A stretch of 64,000 nucleotides of DNA, taken from assembly GCA_009668225.1 (NCBI GenBank), contig WJYK01000004.1, positions 310,001-374,000 on the forward strand. Direction: 5' to 3'. Source of the DNA: Enterobacteriaceae bacterium RIT693. GTDB lineage: Bacteria > Pseudomonadota > Gammaproteobacteria > Enterobacterales > Enterobacteriaceae. Of this stretch, positions 1-8,275 are shown in pieces (the stretch's first letter is position 1; the number at the start of each line of letters is the position of its first letter). The notes under the pieces are model-generated. The model was not told the DNA's origin. It searched no databases and saw nothing but the letters and a program-made list of their open reading frames with translations. Made by a program: the position numbers and the translations under genes.

Positions 1-364
1 TCCGGGATTTTATTCGCAACTGAGCGTGAACGATTTTTATAATCAACGGCACGCCGTAGTTTCCCGGGAATGTTATTGCTCATTTAGTTCCCCCTGGTAT
101 GACACGGTAGAAAAACAAAAATCGATTACCTATCAGGGGGCAGCGATTACCTGTGTATTGAATGTTATTTCAAAGACGCAGCTGGTCGCAGTTGCTCCAC
201 GCTGGCTGGTAGAAAGCGTAACTAATAGTTTGAAACTTAAAATTTTCCCGTTGCCTTTTGTTAAAAATAACCGCACCTGTTACCTGTCGTGGCATGGTTC
301 GTCAGGACAGGACAAGGGACATTTATGGATGCAGGATCTGATAGCGAAAAGCTGCGGCAGATAA
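1..364 (+). CDS. leuO: LeuO, LysR-type regulator, C-terminal part only
   Basis: This is the 3' end of a gene cut by the window edge. The frame is open from base 2 and ends with TAA at 362-364, giving about 120 residues. The sequence resembles the end of LeuO (VAVAPRWL near the middle, then LPLPF..N.RTCYLSWH and KGH.WM at the end), which belongs to the effector-binding domain of LysR-type regulators. Full-length LeuO is about 314 residues, so the DNA-binding half lies outside the window. A GTG at 26 is internal and should not be taken as a start. The position upstream of ilvI on the same strand is the E. coli arrangement. The part before APRWL is quite diverged from E. coli. LeuO antagonises H-NS silencing and activates stress and CRISPR/cas loci in enterobacteria (family knowledge). 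Confidence 0.85.
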   Translation, partial: PGFYSQLSVNDFYNQRHAVVSRECYCSFSSPWYDTVEKQKSITYQGAAITCVLNVISKTQLVAVAPRWLVESVTNSLKLKIFPLPFVKNNRTCYLSWHGSSGQDKGHLWMQDLIAKSCGR

Positions 365-385
365 ACATACATCATTTTTTACTTA

Positions 386-409
386 CGGGCTTAAACAGCC
401 CGATTTTTC
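386..409 (+). terminator. Rho-independent terminator after leuO
   Basis: CGGGC at 386-390 pairs with GCCCG at 398-402 around a 7-nt loop, followed by ATTTTT. It begins 22 nt after the leuO stop. Confidence 0.7.
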
Positions 410-520
410 TATTTTTATCATAAAAGGCAGTGTTTTGTACTTTAGCATTTTCTGATCTTCCCTTCCTGACAGCGTCACAATGCTAAATTAATGCATAACG
501 CGCTGTATTTATCTGCATCT

Positions 521-553
521 TTGACATATTCGTAAATAACCACCCTCTATATT
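521..553 (+). promoter_or_regulatory. Candidate ilvIH promoter
   Basis: A perfect -35 box TTGACA lies at 521-526 and TATATT at 548-553. The 21-nt gap is longer than ideal, and CTATAT at 547-552 is an alternative. Poor spacing fits a promoter that needs an activator; in E. coli ilvIH is activated by Lrp bound upstream. The AT-rich stretch 410-520 is where Lrp sites would be expected, but I cannot define individual sites by eye. The rest of the 404-nt leuO-ilvI gap holds no ORF that I believe. Confidence 0.35.
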
Positions 554-598
554 CAGTTGATAGCTCCGTGATGTGCGGCTTTTTTAGCTGAGAGGGGA

Positions 599-632
599 AA
601 TTCTTACCGCCGGGTTGCCCCGGCGGAGAATT
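599..632 (+). promoter_or_regulatory. Strong hairpin in the ilvIH leader
   Basis: AATTCT (599-604), then CCGCCGGG (607-614), loop TTGC, CCCGGCGG (619-626) and AGAATT (627-632) form a 14-bp stem with only a 2-nt bulge. No U-tract follows (GCCTGACTC), so it is not a classic intrinsic terminator. It lies between the candidate promoter and ilvI, about 137 nt before the start codon. A GC-rich leader hairpin with premature termination has, as I recall, been described for ilvIH in Salmonella; a link here is inference. Confidence 0.6.
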
Positions 633-768
633 GCCTGACTCATTTTGAGCGGTTATGTTAATGCGCTAAACCTATAAAAACGATACAGGCAGAGACACAA
701 CCTGTCGAAATGACGGCGCGGAAATGACTTCTGCGTGCGGTCGCAAACGTGAGCCTGGAGGCAAAACC

Positions 769-2493
769 ATGGAGATGTTGTCAGGAGCCGAGATGGTCGT
801 CCGATCGTTAATCGATCAGGGCGTTAAGCAGGTATTCGGCTACCCGGGAGGTGCGGTTCTCGATATTTACGACGCGCTTCATACTATGGGTGGGATTGAT
901 CATGTGCTGGTGCGCCACGAGCAGGCCGCAGTGCATATGGCGGACGGTCTTGCTCGTGCTACGGGTGAGACGGGCGTTGTGCTGGTGACTTCAGGTCCTG
1001 GTGCTACAAATGCCATTACCGGCATCGCAACCGCCTACATGGACTCTATTCCTATGGTGGTGCTATCCGGGCAGGTTGCAACATCTTTGATTGGCTATGA
1101 TGCCTTTCAGGAGTGCGATATGGTCGGTATCTCCCGTCCTGTCGTTAAGCACAGCTTCCTGGTAAAGCAAGTTGAAGACATTCCGGGGATCATCAAAAAA
1201 GCCTTCTGGCTTGCCTCCAGTGGCCGTCCAGGGCCCGTTGTTGTCGATTTGCCAAAAGATATCATGAGTCCGCTGAACAAGCTGCCGTATGCCTGGCCAG
1301 AAGCCGTTAGTATGCGTTCTTACAACCCAACGACTCAGGGACATAAAGGGCAAATCAAGCGCGCATTGCAAACCCTGATGGCGGCTAAAAAGCCGGTGAT
1401 GTACGTTGGCGGGGGCGCTATCAACTCGGCGTGCCACGCTGAACTGCGGGCTCTCGCAGAGAAGCTCAATATTCCGGTCGTCTCTTCATTAATGGGGTTG
1501 GGGGCATTCCCGGCTACGCATCGTCAGGCCCTCGGTATGCTTGGCATGCATGGCACCTACGAAGCGAATATGACGATGCATCATTCCGACGTTATTTTTG
1601 CCGTCGGCGTACGCTTTGATGACCGTACTACCAACAACCTCGCGAAGTATTGCCCAAACGCTACTGTGCTGCACATTGATATCGATCCGACCTCTATATC
1701 CAAAACTGTCGCAGCGGATATTCCGATTGTGGGTGATGCGCATCAGGTCCTGACTCAAATGCTGGAGCTGCTTGTTCAGGAAGACGCGCAGCAATCAGGT
1801 GATGAGATCCGGGACTGGTGGCAACACATTGAGCAATGGCGTGCCCGCCATTGCCTTGAATTTGATCGCAGCAGCGCGGCGATCAAGCCACAGGCGGTGA
1901 TTGAAGCCGCTTATCGGCTGACGAACGGTGATGCGTATGTGACTTCCGATGTGGGTCAGCATCAGATGTTTGCCGCGCTCTACTATCCGTTTGATAAGCC
2001 ACGCCGTTGGATAAACTCCGGTGGGCTTGGCACGATGGGTTTTGGTCTTCCAGCGGCGCTTGGTGTGAAGATGGCATTACCGGATGAGACGGTAATTTGC
2101 GTCACCGGTGATGGCAGTATTCAGATGAATATTCAGGAGCTTTCCACCGCGCTGCAGTATGGCCTGTCAGTGCTGGTACTTAACCTTAATAACCGTTATC
2201 TCGGCATGGTGAAGCAGTGGCAGGATATGATTTACTCAGGCCGCCACTCGCAATCTTACATGGAGTCATTGCCGGACTTTGTTCGTCTGGCAGAGGCTTA
2301 TGGCCATGTGGGAATCAGCATCACGAAGCCAGAGGAACTGGAAAGTAAACTTGCATTGGCGCTGGAAACCGTACGCGGTGGCCGCCTGGTGTTTGTTGAT
2401 GTCACGGTTGATGGTACTGAACACGTTTATCCGATGCAGATTCGCGGCGGCGGAATGGATGAAATGTGGCTAAGCAAAACGGAGAGAACTTGA
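769..2493 (+). CDS. ilvI: Acetolactate synthase III, large catalytic subunit
   Basis: This is the ThDP- and FAD-dependent enzyme that condenses two pyruvates to acetolactate, or pyruvate with 2-ketobutyrate to acetohydroxybutyrate, the first shared step of valine, leucine and isoleucine synthesis. It has 574 residues, the E. coli IlvI length, starting [11 protein letters not shown]. An in-frame ATG at 724 is less likely: the start at 769 has GGAGG about 9 nt upstream and matches the family. Visible are the catalytic Glu51 in [19 protein letters not shown], the VTSGPGATN segment, and the C-terminal ThDP motif starting GDGSIQ and ending NLNN. ilvH follows after 2 nt, so the two subunits are translationally linked. 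The protein acts in the cytoplasm as a hetero-oligomer with IlvH. Confidence 0.97.
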   Translation: MEMLSGAEMVVRSLIDQGVKQVFGYPGGAVLDIYDALHTMGGIDHVLVRHEQAAVHMADGLARATGETGVVLVTSGPGATNAITGIATAYMDSIPMVVLSGQVATSLIGYDAFQECDMVGISRPVVKHSFLVKQVEDIPGIIKKAFWLASSGRPGPVVVDLPKDIMSPLNKLPYAWPEAVSMRSYNPTTQGHKGQIKRALQTLMAAKKPVMYVGGGAINSACHAELRALAEKLNIPVVSSLMGLGAFPATHRQALGMLGMHGTYEANMTMHHSDVIFAVGVRFDDRTTNNLAKYCPNATVLHIDIDPTSISKTVAADIPIVGDAHQVLTQMLELLVQEDAQQSGDEIRDWWQHIEQWRARHCLEFDRSSAAIKPQAVIEAAYRLTNGDAYVTSDVGQHQMFAALYYPFDKPRRWINSGGLGTMGFGLPAALGVKMALPDETVICVTGDGSIQMNIQELSTALQYGLSVLVLNLNNRYLGMVKQWQDMIYSGRHSQSYMESLPDFVRLAEAYGHVGISITKPEELESKLALALETVRGGRLVFVDVTVDGTEHVYPMQIRGGGMDEMWLSKTERT

Positions 2494-2495
2494 TT

Positions 2496-2987
2496 ATGCG
2501 CCGGATATTATCAGTCTTACTGGAAAATGAATCGGGCGCGCTGTCCCGAGTCATTGGCCTGTTCTCCCAGCGTGGCTACAACATTGAAAGCCTTACCGTT
2601 GCCCCAACGGATGACCCAACGCTTTCCCGCATGACCATTCAGACTGTTGGTGATGAGAAGGTGCTGGAGCAGATTGAGAAGCAGCTGCATAAGCTGGTGG
2701 ATGTATTGCGCGTAAGCGAGCTGGGGCAGGGGGCGTACGTCGAGCGTGAAATTATGCTGGTGAAAGTGCAGGCCAGCGGATACGGGCGTGAAGAGGTGAA
2801 ACGTAGCGCGGAGATTTTCCGCGGGCAAATAATCGACGTAACGCCAACGCTCTATACCGTTCAGCTCGCAGGGACCAGCGATAAACTCAACGCATTCCTT
2901 GATACCATCCGTGACGTCGCGAAAATAGTCGAAGTCGCGCGCTCAGGGATTGTTGGCGTTTCGCGCGGTGATAAGATTATGCGCTAG
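2496..2987 (+). CDS. ilvH: Acetolactate synthase III, small regulatory subunit
   Basis: This 163-residue ACT-domain subunit confers valine feedback inhibition and stabilises IlvI. The N-terminal ACT domain (residues about 4-75) keeps the residues known from valine-resistant E. coli mutants: Asn11, Gly14 and Asn29 ([10 protein letters not shown]...QRGYN). The C-terminal domain carries REIMLVK and [15 protein letters not shown]. An upstream in-frame ATG at 2466 lies inside ilvI; the start at 2496, 2 nt after the ilvI stop, gives the E. coli length. A CRP-like site and a terminator follow directly. Confidence 0.97.
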   Translation: MRRILSVLLENESGALSRVIGLFSQRGYNIESLTVAPTDDPTLSRMTIQTVGDEKVLEQIEKQLHKLVDVLRVSELGQGAYVEREIMLVKVQASGYGREEVKRSAEIFRGQIIDVTPTLYTVQLAGTSDKLNAFLDTIRDVAKIVEVARSGIVGVSRGDKIMR

Positions 2988-2994
2988 CCATGAA

Positions 2995-3010
2995 TGTGAT
3001 CTAATTCACA
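2995..3010 (+). promoter_or_regulatory. CRP-type site TGTGATCTAATTCACA
   Basis: A perfect TGTGA-N6-TCACA dyad, preceded by AA, begins 8 nt after the ilvH stop and ends directly before the ilvH terminator stem. It is about 155 nt upstream of the cra start. I did not identify a promoter at a canonical distance. It may regulate cra, or it may be fortuitous. Confidence 0.5.
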
Positions 3011-3011
3011 C

Positions 3012-3040
3012 GCCCGGTAAACACTGCCGGGCTTTTTTTT
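3012..3040 (+). terminator. Rho-independent terminator of ilvIH
   Basis: GCCCGG (3012-3017) pairs with CCGGGC (3027-3032) and is followed by eight T. Confidence 0.9.
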
Positions 3041-3099
3041 GCAATTAAGGAAACAACTCCCCGCAAAAGCGGTTGCCGGAGTTATTATTCTGCGCTTAG

Positions 3100-3177
3100 A
3101 TGTTAATGTTGTTAACCATGGCCAGGGTATGGTTATGGATCACCTGGAGAGTAAGGGGCTACAGTGAAATTGGATGA
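3100..3177 (+). CDS. Possible 25-codon leader ORF overlapping the cra start
   Basis: ATG at 3100 opens 25 codons and ends with TGA at 3175-3177, overlapping the first codons of cra in another frame. The predicted peptide is rich in Trp, Leu and Arg. A leader peptide called fruL has been annotated before fruR/cra in E. coli, but I cannot show that this ORF corresponds to it. There is no convincing ribosome binding site before 3100. It may be noise. Confidence 0.2.
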   Translation: MLMLLTMARVWLWITWRVRGYSEIG

Positions 3178-4168
3178 AATCGCGCGCCTGGCGGGAGTGT
3201 CGCGCACCACGGCGAGCTACGTCATCAACGGAAAAGCAAAACAGTATCGCGTTAGCGATAAAACCGTTGAGAAAGTTATGGCGGTGGTACGCGAGCATAA
3301 CTACCACCCGAATGCGGTGGCCGCAGGGCTACGCGCAGGACGCACGCGTTCTATCGGTCTGGTCATCCCTGACCTGGAAAACACCAGCTACACCCGTATA
3401 GCAAATTACCTTGAACGTCAGGCCCGGCAGCGCGGCTACCAGCTTCTGATTGCTTGTTCTGAGGATCAGCCTGACAACGAAATGCGCTGTATTGAACATC
3501 TTCTGCAGCGGCAGGTTGATGCCATTATAGTGTCTACTTCCTTACCGCCGGAACATCCCTTTTATCAGCGTTGGGCAAACGATTCGTTCCCGATTATTGC
3601 GCTCGATCGTGCGTTAGACCGTGAACATTTCACCAGCGTTGTCGGTGCCGATCAGGACGACGCAGAAATGCTGGCTGAAGAACTGCGGAAATTCCCGGGT
3701 GAAAATATCCTTTACCTCGGTGCGTTACCCGAGCTGTCCGTCAGCTTCCTGCGCGAACAAGGATTCCGCACTGCCTGGAAAGATGATCCTCGCACCGTTA
3801 ATTATCTCTACGCCAACAGCTATGAGCGTGAAGCTGCCGCTCAGCTTTTTGAAAAATGGCTGGAAACACATGAAATGCCGGATGCGCTGTACACGACCTC
3901 CTTCGCGTTACTGCAGGGTGTCATGGACGTAACGTTGCGTCGCCAGGGGCGGTTACCTTCAGAGCTGGCAATCGCAACCTTTGGTGACAACGAGCTGTTA
4001 GATTTCTTGCAATGCCCGGTACTGGCGGTGGCGCAGCGTCATCGTGATGTGGCGGAGCGAGTGCTTGAGCTGGTTCTTGCAAGCCTCGACGAACCGCGCA
4101 AGCCTAAGCCCGGGTTAACCCGAATCCGCAGGAACCTTTATCGTCGCGGCAGCTTAAGTCGTTACTGA
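3164..4168 (+). CDS. cra: Cra (FruR), catabolite repressor/activator
   Basis: This LacI/GalR-family regulator of carbon flux represses glycolytic genes and activates gluconeogenic and TCA genes; fructose 1-phosphate (and debated fructose 1,6-bisphosphate) releases it from DNA. It has 334 residues, the E. coli length, with a GTG start preceded by GGAG (3147-3150) further upstream and AAGGGG nearer. The N-terminal helix-turn-helix is [20 protein letters not shown], with hinge helix [20 protein letters not shown] near 45-65. The periplasmic-binding-like sugar domain follows, including [18 protein letters not shown] and [14 protein letters not shown]. It is monocistronic between the ilvH terminator and a long gap before mraZ. 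Confidence 0.97.
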   Translation: MKLDEIARLAGVSRTTASYVINGKAKQYRVSDKTVEKVMAVVREHNYHPNAVAAGLRAGRTRSIGLVIPDLENTSYTRIANYLERQARQRGYQLLIACSEDQPDNEMRCIEHLLQRQVDAIIVSTSLPPEHPFYQRWANDSFPIIALDRALDREHFTSVVGADQDDAEMLAEELRKFPGENILYLGALPELSVSFLREQGFRTAWKDDPRTVNYLYANSYEREAAAQLFEKWLETHEMPDALYTTSFALLQGVMDVTLRRQGRLPSELAIATFGDNELLDFLQCPVLAVAQRHRDVAERVLELVLASLDEPRKPKPGLTRIRRNLYRRGSLSRY

Positions 4169-4203
4169 CTAAGCGAGCATACTTAGACGCTTAAAGTTAA
4201 TTG

Positions 4204-4263
4204 AGATTTTTCCCGTATATTTACCCTTATTTTTTAAGGCAATTAATTACGCGGGAAAAATCT
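4204..4263. repeat. 12-nt perfect inverted repeat with 36-nt spacer, after cra
   Basis: AGATTTTTCCCG at 4204-4215 is exactly complementary to CGGGAAAAATCT at 4252-4263. The spacer itself contains CCTT...AAGG flanking a T6 run. It starts 36 nt after the cra stop. In RNA it would fold into a long interrupted hairpin. It does not look like a standard terminator, because the T-run sits inside the loop. Confidence 0.7.
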
Positions 4264-4387
4264 GGCAAAAAACCCACCATCGCTAAATAAATTTCTTCTC
4301 TGTATTATTTTGTTACACACCAGCAGATAAGAAATGTTGGATTATTAATCATTCGCGGCTTCTCTTTGTTTCTTCCGGACCCTAAGC

Positions 4388-4413
4388 CAGCGCCAGACGG
4401 GCATCTGGCGCTG
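4388..4413. repeat. 10-bp perfect hairpin CAGCGCCAGA / TCTGGCGCTG
   Basis: The stem is perfect, with a 6-nt loop CGGGCA. No T-run follows on the plus strand (TTAACCC). It could be a factor-dependent 3' end for cra, or a REP-like palindrome. I cannot decide. Confidence 0.6.
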
Positions 4414-4640
4414 TTAACCCGCACAAAAATACCTTAAAATGCCGACCGCGTCGCAAACTGCGTACTTAATATTTTCCAGAACAAGTATTCAGTCGTTTTA
4501 ACGCTGTTGATGTTTATTGGTCTTTTTCTTTCAAATATTCATAACGTTAATTTTTGCCTCGCTAATGCGGGCTTTTTCACGCCAGCCATTTATCAATCGC
4601 TTAGGCGCGGGAATTTATTCCTGTAAGCGGCCTGGCTGGC

Positions 4641-4670
4641 TTGACAAGGTTTTCCTCCCCTCCGTAAACT
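4641..4670 (+). promoter_or_regulatory. Promoter of the dcw cluster (Pmra)
   Basis: A perfect -35 TTGACA (4641-4646) and -10 TAAACT (4665-4670) are separated by 18 nt, about 60 nt before mraZ. In E. coli the corresponding promoter drives the proximal division and cell-wall genes. Confidence 0.7.
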
Positions 4671-4678
4671 CCTTTATG

Positions 4679-4703
4679 TGGGAATTTGTGGGTTAAAGTG
4701 GTG
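4679..4703 (+). promoter_or_regulatory. MraZ boxes: three TGGGN-type repeats, 10-bp period
   Basis: TGGGA (4679-4683), TGGGT (4689-4693) and the degenerate TGGTG (4699-4703) are spaced by exactly 5 nt; another TGGG lies at 4707. E. coli MraZ is known to bind three TGGGN repeats separated by 5 nt in front of its own gene. The boxes lie just after the predicted transcription start, which fits autorepression. Confidence 0.7.
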
Positions 4704-4731
4704 AAATGGGTCATTAAAGGGTGAGGTTGGC

Positions 4732-5190
4732 ATGTTCCGTGGGGCAACGTTAGTCAATCTCGACAGCAAGGGGCGGCTCGCCGTACCTACCCGTTACCGG
4801 GAAAAGCTGATCGAAACCTCCGAAGGTCAGATGGTTTGTACCATCGACATCCATCACCCCTGCCTGCTGCTTTATACCGTTCCCGAGTGGGAAATCATTG
4901 AACAAAAGCTCGCCCGTCTGTCGAGCATGAACCCCGCAGAGCGCCGCGTGCAGCGGCTGTTATTGGGGCATGCCAGTGAATGTCAGATGGACAGCGCCGG
5001 GCGTTTGCTGCTGGCACCCGTTTTACGTCAGCACGCCGGGCTTACCAAAGAAGTAATGCTGGTCGGGCAGTTCAATAAGTTTGAGCTGTGGGATGAAACG
5101 ACCTGGCATCAACAGGTCAGGGAAGATATCGACGCTGAGCAGGGTTCGACTAACACCTTGTCGGATCGTCTGCAGGACTTGTCACTTTAG
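4732..5190 (+). CDS. mraZ: MraZ, transcriptional regulator of dcw
   Basis: This 152-residue DNA-binding protein has two tandem SpoVT/AbrB-like half-domains, each with a D..GR core: DSKGRL at residues 11-16 and [10 protein letters not shown] from residue 87. It forms ring oligomers and in E. coli represses the mra promoter while being antagonised by RsmH. The length and the C-terminal SDRLQDLSL match E. coli. The start at 4732 is the first ATG after the MraZ boxes, with GGGTGAGG upstream. rsmH starts 2 nt after its stop. Confidence 0.96.
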   Translation: MFRGATLVNLDSKGRLAVPTRYREKLIETSEGQMVCTIDIHHPCLLLYTVPEWEIIEQKLARLSSMNPAERRVQRLLLGHASECQMDSAGRLLLAPVLRQHAGLTKEVMLVGQFNKFELWDETTWHQQVREDIDAEQGSTNTLSDRLQDLSL

Positions 5191-5192
5191 AC

Positions 5193-6134
5193 ATGATGGA
5201 AAATTTTAAACACACAACGGTGCTGCTGGATGAGGCTGTTAACGGCCTGAATATTCGTCCTGACGGCATCTACATTGATGGCACTTTTGGTCGCGGTGGC
5301 CACTCTCGCCTGATTCTTTCCCAGCTTGGGGAGCAGGGGCGTTTGTTGGCGATCGATCGCGACCCGCAGGCGATTGCCGCAGCTGCTGCTATTGATGATC
5401 CACGCTTCTCCATCATTCATGGCCCATTCTCTGCGCTGGCAGATTATGCACGCGAGCGTGAACTGGACGGTAAGATCGACGGTATCTTGTTGGATCTTGG
5501 CGTTTCTTCGCCTCAGTTGGATGACGCGGAACGCGGTTTTTCGTTTATGCGGGATGGACCGCTGGATATGCGTATGGATCCAACGCGTGGTCAATCCGCT
5601 GCCCAATGGCTGATGACGGCGGAAGAAGCCGATATTGCCTGGGTTATTAAAACCTTCGGTGAAGAACGCTTTGGTAAGCGCATTGCACGCGCCATCGTTG
5701 AGCGTAACCGCGAAGAGCCGATGACGCGTACCAAAGAGCTGGCGGCGGTCGTATCTGCTGCTATGCCGGTAAAAGATAAATTTAAACACCCGGCCACCCG
5801 TACGTTCCAGGCTATTCGTATCTGGATCAACAGCGAACTGGATGAAATTGAAAAAGCGTTAAACGGCTCGTTGGAAGCATTGGCGGTTGGCGGTCGTTTA
5901 TCGATCATTAGCTTCCATTCTCTGGAAGATCGCATCGTTAAGCGTTTTATGCGTGAAAAGAGTCGTGGTCCACAGGTTCCGGCAGGAATACCTATGACGG
6001 AAATGCAGCTGAATAAGCTGGGCGGTCGCCAGCTTAAAGCGCTCGGCAAAATGATGCCTGGTGAAGAAGAAGTCGCGGAAAACCCGCGCGCCCGTAGTTC
6101 TGTTTTGCGTATTGCAGAGAGGACTAACGCATGA
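5193..6134 (+). CDS. rsmH: 16S rRNA m4C1402 methyltransferase
   Basis: RsmH (MraW) uses S-adenosylmethionine to N4-methylate C1402 of 16S rRNA in the ribosomal P site. It has 313 residues as in E. coli. The SAM-binding segment [12 protein letters not shown] lies near residues 29-40, followed by [16 protein letters not shown] and the helical insert with [15 protein letters not shown]. The C-terminus keeps [14 protein letters not shown]. The gene begins MMEN and overlaps ftsL by the tetranucleotide ATGA (6131-6134). Confidence 0.97.
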   Translation: MMENFKHTTVLLDEAVNGLNIRPDGIYIDGTFGRGGHSRLILSQLGEQGRLLAIDRDPQAIAAAAAIDDPRFSIIHGPFSALADYARERELDGKIDGILLDLGVSSPQLDDAERGFSFMRDGPLDMRMDPTRGQSAAQWLMTAEEADIAWVIKTFGEERFGKRIARAIVERNREEPMTRTKELAAVVSAAMPVKDKFKHPATRTFQAIRIWINSELDEIEKALNGSLEALAVGGRLSIISFHSLEDRIVKRFMREKSRGPQVPAGIPMTEMQLNKLGGRQLKALGKMMPGEEEVAENPRARSSVLRIAERTNA

Positions 6135-6493
6135 TCAACCGAGTGACAGAAACCCTTAGCAGAGTCACGCAGCTCGGTAGTAATGAGCGCCATGCTCTAC
6201 CCGGCGTGATCGGCGGCGATCTTTTGCGCCACGGGAAACTGGCACTTTGTTTGTTCACCGCGATTATTATCACCGCCGTTTCTGTGGTAACCACGGCGCA
6301 CCACACCCGCCTGCTGACCGCGCAACGTGAGCAGATGGTACTCGAACGTGACGCGCTGGATATTGAATGGCGCAACCTGATTCTTGAAGAAAACGCGCTC
6401 GGCGATCATAGCCGGGTGGAGCGGATCGCGACGGAAAAGCTGCAGTTGCAGCATGTCGATCCATCGCAGGAAAACATCGTAGTTCAGCAATAA
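6131..6493 (+). CDS. ftsL: FtsL, divisome bitopic membrane protein
   Basis: This 120-residue type II membrane protein has one transmembrane helix (about 37-57, [17 protein letters not shown]) and a periplasmic heptad-rich coiled coil (about 60-100: [21 protein letters not shown]). It forms the FtsQLB complex that licenses FtsWI septal synthesis. It is one residue shorter than E. coli, in the variable N-terminal cytoplasmic tail. It overlaps rsmH by 4 nt and precedes ftsI by 15 nt. Confidence 0.96.
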   Translation: MINRVTETLSRVTQLGSNERHALPGVIGGDLLRHGKLALCLFTAIIITAVSVVTTAHHTRLLTAQREQMVLERDALDIEWRNLILEENALGDHSRVERIATEKLQLQHVDPSQENIVVQQ

Positions 6494-6508
6494 GGAATAA
6501 TGCGACAG

Positions 6509-8275
6509 ATGAGAGCAGCGGCAAAAACGCTTAAACCAAAACGTCAGGAAGAACAGGCCAACTTTGTCAGTTGGCGTTTTGCGTTGCTCTGCGGTTGCAT
6601 TCTGTTGGCGTTAACTTTCCTGCTGGGCCGTGTGGCTTGGCTGCAAATCATCAGTCCGGACATGCTGGTGCGCCAGGGTGATATGCGCTCCCTGCGCGTA
6701 CAGGAAGTTTCTACTTCACGCGGTATGATAAGCGATCGCGCCGGCCGCCCGTTGGCGGTTAGCGTGCCGGTAAATGCCGTGTGGGCCGATCCTAAAGAGT
6801 TACACGATGCCGGCGGTGTGACGCTGGACAACCGCTGGAAGGCGTTAGCCGATGCGCTGAAAATGCCTCTCGACCAGCTCTCTTCCCGCGTGAACAGTAA
6901 TCCAAGTGGGCGGTTTATTTATCTCGCTCGCCAGATTAACCCGGATATCGGCGATTACATCAAGAAGCTTAAACTTCCGGGTATTCATTTGCGGCAGGAA
7001 TCTCGCCGCTACTATCCCTCAGGCGAAGTAACCGCTCACCTCATTGGTTTTACCAACGTCGATAGCGAAGGGATCGAGGGGGTGGAAAAAAGCTTTGATA
7101 AATGGCTCACCGGCCAGCCTGGGGAGCGCATTGTGCGTAAAGACCGCTTCGGGCGCGTTATCGAAGACATTTCCTCTACCGACAGCCAGGCCGCCCATAA
7201 CCTGGCTTTGAGCATTGATGAGCGTTTGCAAGCGCTGGTTTATCGCGAGCTGAATAACGCTGTCGCTTTTAACAAAGCGGAATCCGGCAGCGCCGTGCTG
7301 GTGGATGTAAATACCGGTGAAGTATTGGCGATGGCCAATAGCCCGTCCTATAACCCGAATAATCTGACCGGTACGGCAAAAGACGTGATGCGTAACCGCG
7401 CCATTACCGACATTTTTGAACCGGGTTCCACCGTGAAGCCAATGGTGGTGATGACCGCGCTGCAGCGTGGCGTGGTACAGGAAAATACCGTGCTTAACAC
7501 CGTGCCGTTCCGCATCAATGGTCATGAGATCAAAGATGTTGGGCGCTACAACGAATTGACTCTTACCGGAGTGCTACAGAAGTCGAGTAACGTCGGTGTA
7601 TCTAAACTGGCGTTAGCGATGCCCTCCTCAGCGTTAGTAGACACTTACTCTCGTTTTGGACTGGGAAAAGCGACCAATTTGGGGTTGGTCGGGGAACGCA
7701 GTGGCTTATATCCTCAAAAACAACGGTGGTCTGACATAGAGAGGGCCACCTTCTCTTTCGGCTACGGGCTAATGGTAACCCCGTTACAGTTAGCGCGAGT
7801 CTACGCGACGATTGGCAGCTATGGCATTTATCGCCCGCTGTCGATCACCAAAGTTGATCCGCCGGTTCCCGGCGAACGCATCTTTGCCGAATCAACCGTT
7901 CGTACCGTGCTCCACATGATGGAAAGCGTGGCGCTGCCCGGCGGTGGTGGGGTGAAGGCGGCAATTAAGGGCTATCGAATTGCCATTAAAACCGGTACCG
8001 CGAAGAAAGTCGGGCCGGATGGAAAATATATCAATAAATATATTGCTTACACCGCAGGCGTTGCGCCAGCCAGCAATCCTCGTTTTGCGCTGGTAGTGGT
8101 GATCAACGATCCACAGGCCGGTAAATATTACGGTGGTGCCATCTCTGCACCCGTGTTCGGTGCCATTATGGGCGGCGTGCTGCGCACCATGAACATCGAG
8201 CCGGATGCGTTGGCAACCGGTGAAAAAAGCGAATTTGTAATTAATCAGAAAGAGGCATCAGGTGGCAGATCGTAA
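6509..8275 (+). CDS. ftsI: FtsI (PBP3), septal peptidoglycan transpeptidase
   Basis: This division-specific class B penicillin-binding protein cross-links septal peptidoglycan with FtsW. From ATG 6509 it has 588 residues, the E. coli length. An ATG at 6500 in the same frame would add three residues but leaves only about 3 nt after the AAGGA; 6509 is preferred by homology. It has one N-terminal membrane helix (about 20-40), a pedestal domain, and the transpeptidase domain with SxxK in EPGSTVKP (Ser307), SSN in [10 protein letters not shown] (359-361) and KTGT in [10 protein letters not shown] (494-497). The C-terminal tail ends GGRS. It overlaps murE. Confidence 0.96.
   Translation: MRAAAKTLKPKRQEEQANFVSWRFALLCGCILLALTFLLGRVAWLQIISPDMLVRQGDMRSLRVQEVSTSRGMISDRAGRPLAVSVPVNAVWADPKELHDAGGVTLDNRWKALADALKMPLDQLSSRVNSNPSGRFIYLARQINPDIGDYIKKLKLPGIHLRQESRRYYPSGEVTAHLIGFTNVDSEGIEGVEKSFDKWLTGQPGERIVRKDRFGRVIEDISSTDSQAAHNLALSIDERLQALVYRELNNAVAFNKAESGSAVLVDVNTGEVLAMANSPSYNPNNLTGTAKDVMRNRAITDIFEPGSTVKPMVVMTALQRGVVQENTVLNTVPFRINGHEIKDVGRYNELTLTGVLQKSSNVGVSKLALAMPSSALVDTYSRFGLGKATNLGLVGERSGLYPQKQRWSDIERATFSFGYGLMVTPLQLARVYATIGSYGIYRPLSITKVDPPVPGERIFAESTVRTVLHMMESVALPGGGGVKAAIKGYRIAIKTGTAKKVGPDGKYINKYIAYTAGVAPASNPRFALVVVINDPQAGKYYGGAISAPVFGAIMGGVLRTMNIEPDALATGEKSEFVINQKEASGGRS

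Larger units (their letters stand above)
4169..4640. other. Non-coding cra-mraZ gap with two palindromes
   Basis: I see no credible gene here. The stretch is AT-rich, like enterobacterial intergenic DNA. It contains the long inverted repeat at 4204-4263 and the hairpin at 4388-4413 listed separately. The 4440-4640 part shows no further structure I would defend. The mraZ promoter begins at 4641. Confidence 0.6.

Noticed and set aside
26-364. A complete 112-residue gene starting with GTG at 26
   Set aside because: The frame is open to the window edge and the sequence is the C-terminal part of LeuO.
724-768. Upstream ATG for ilvI
   Set aside because: The extension is not conserved and the GGAGG ribosome site is spaced for 769.
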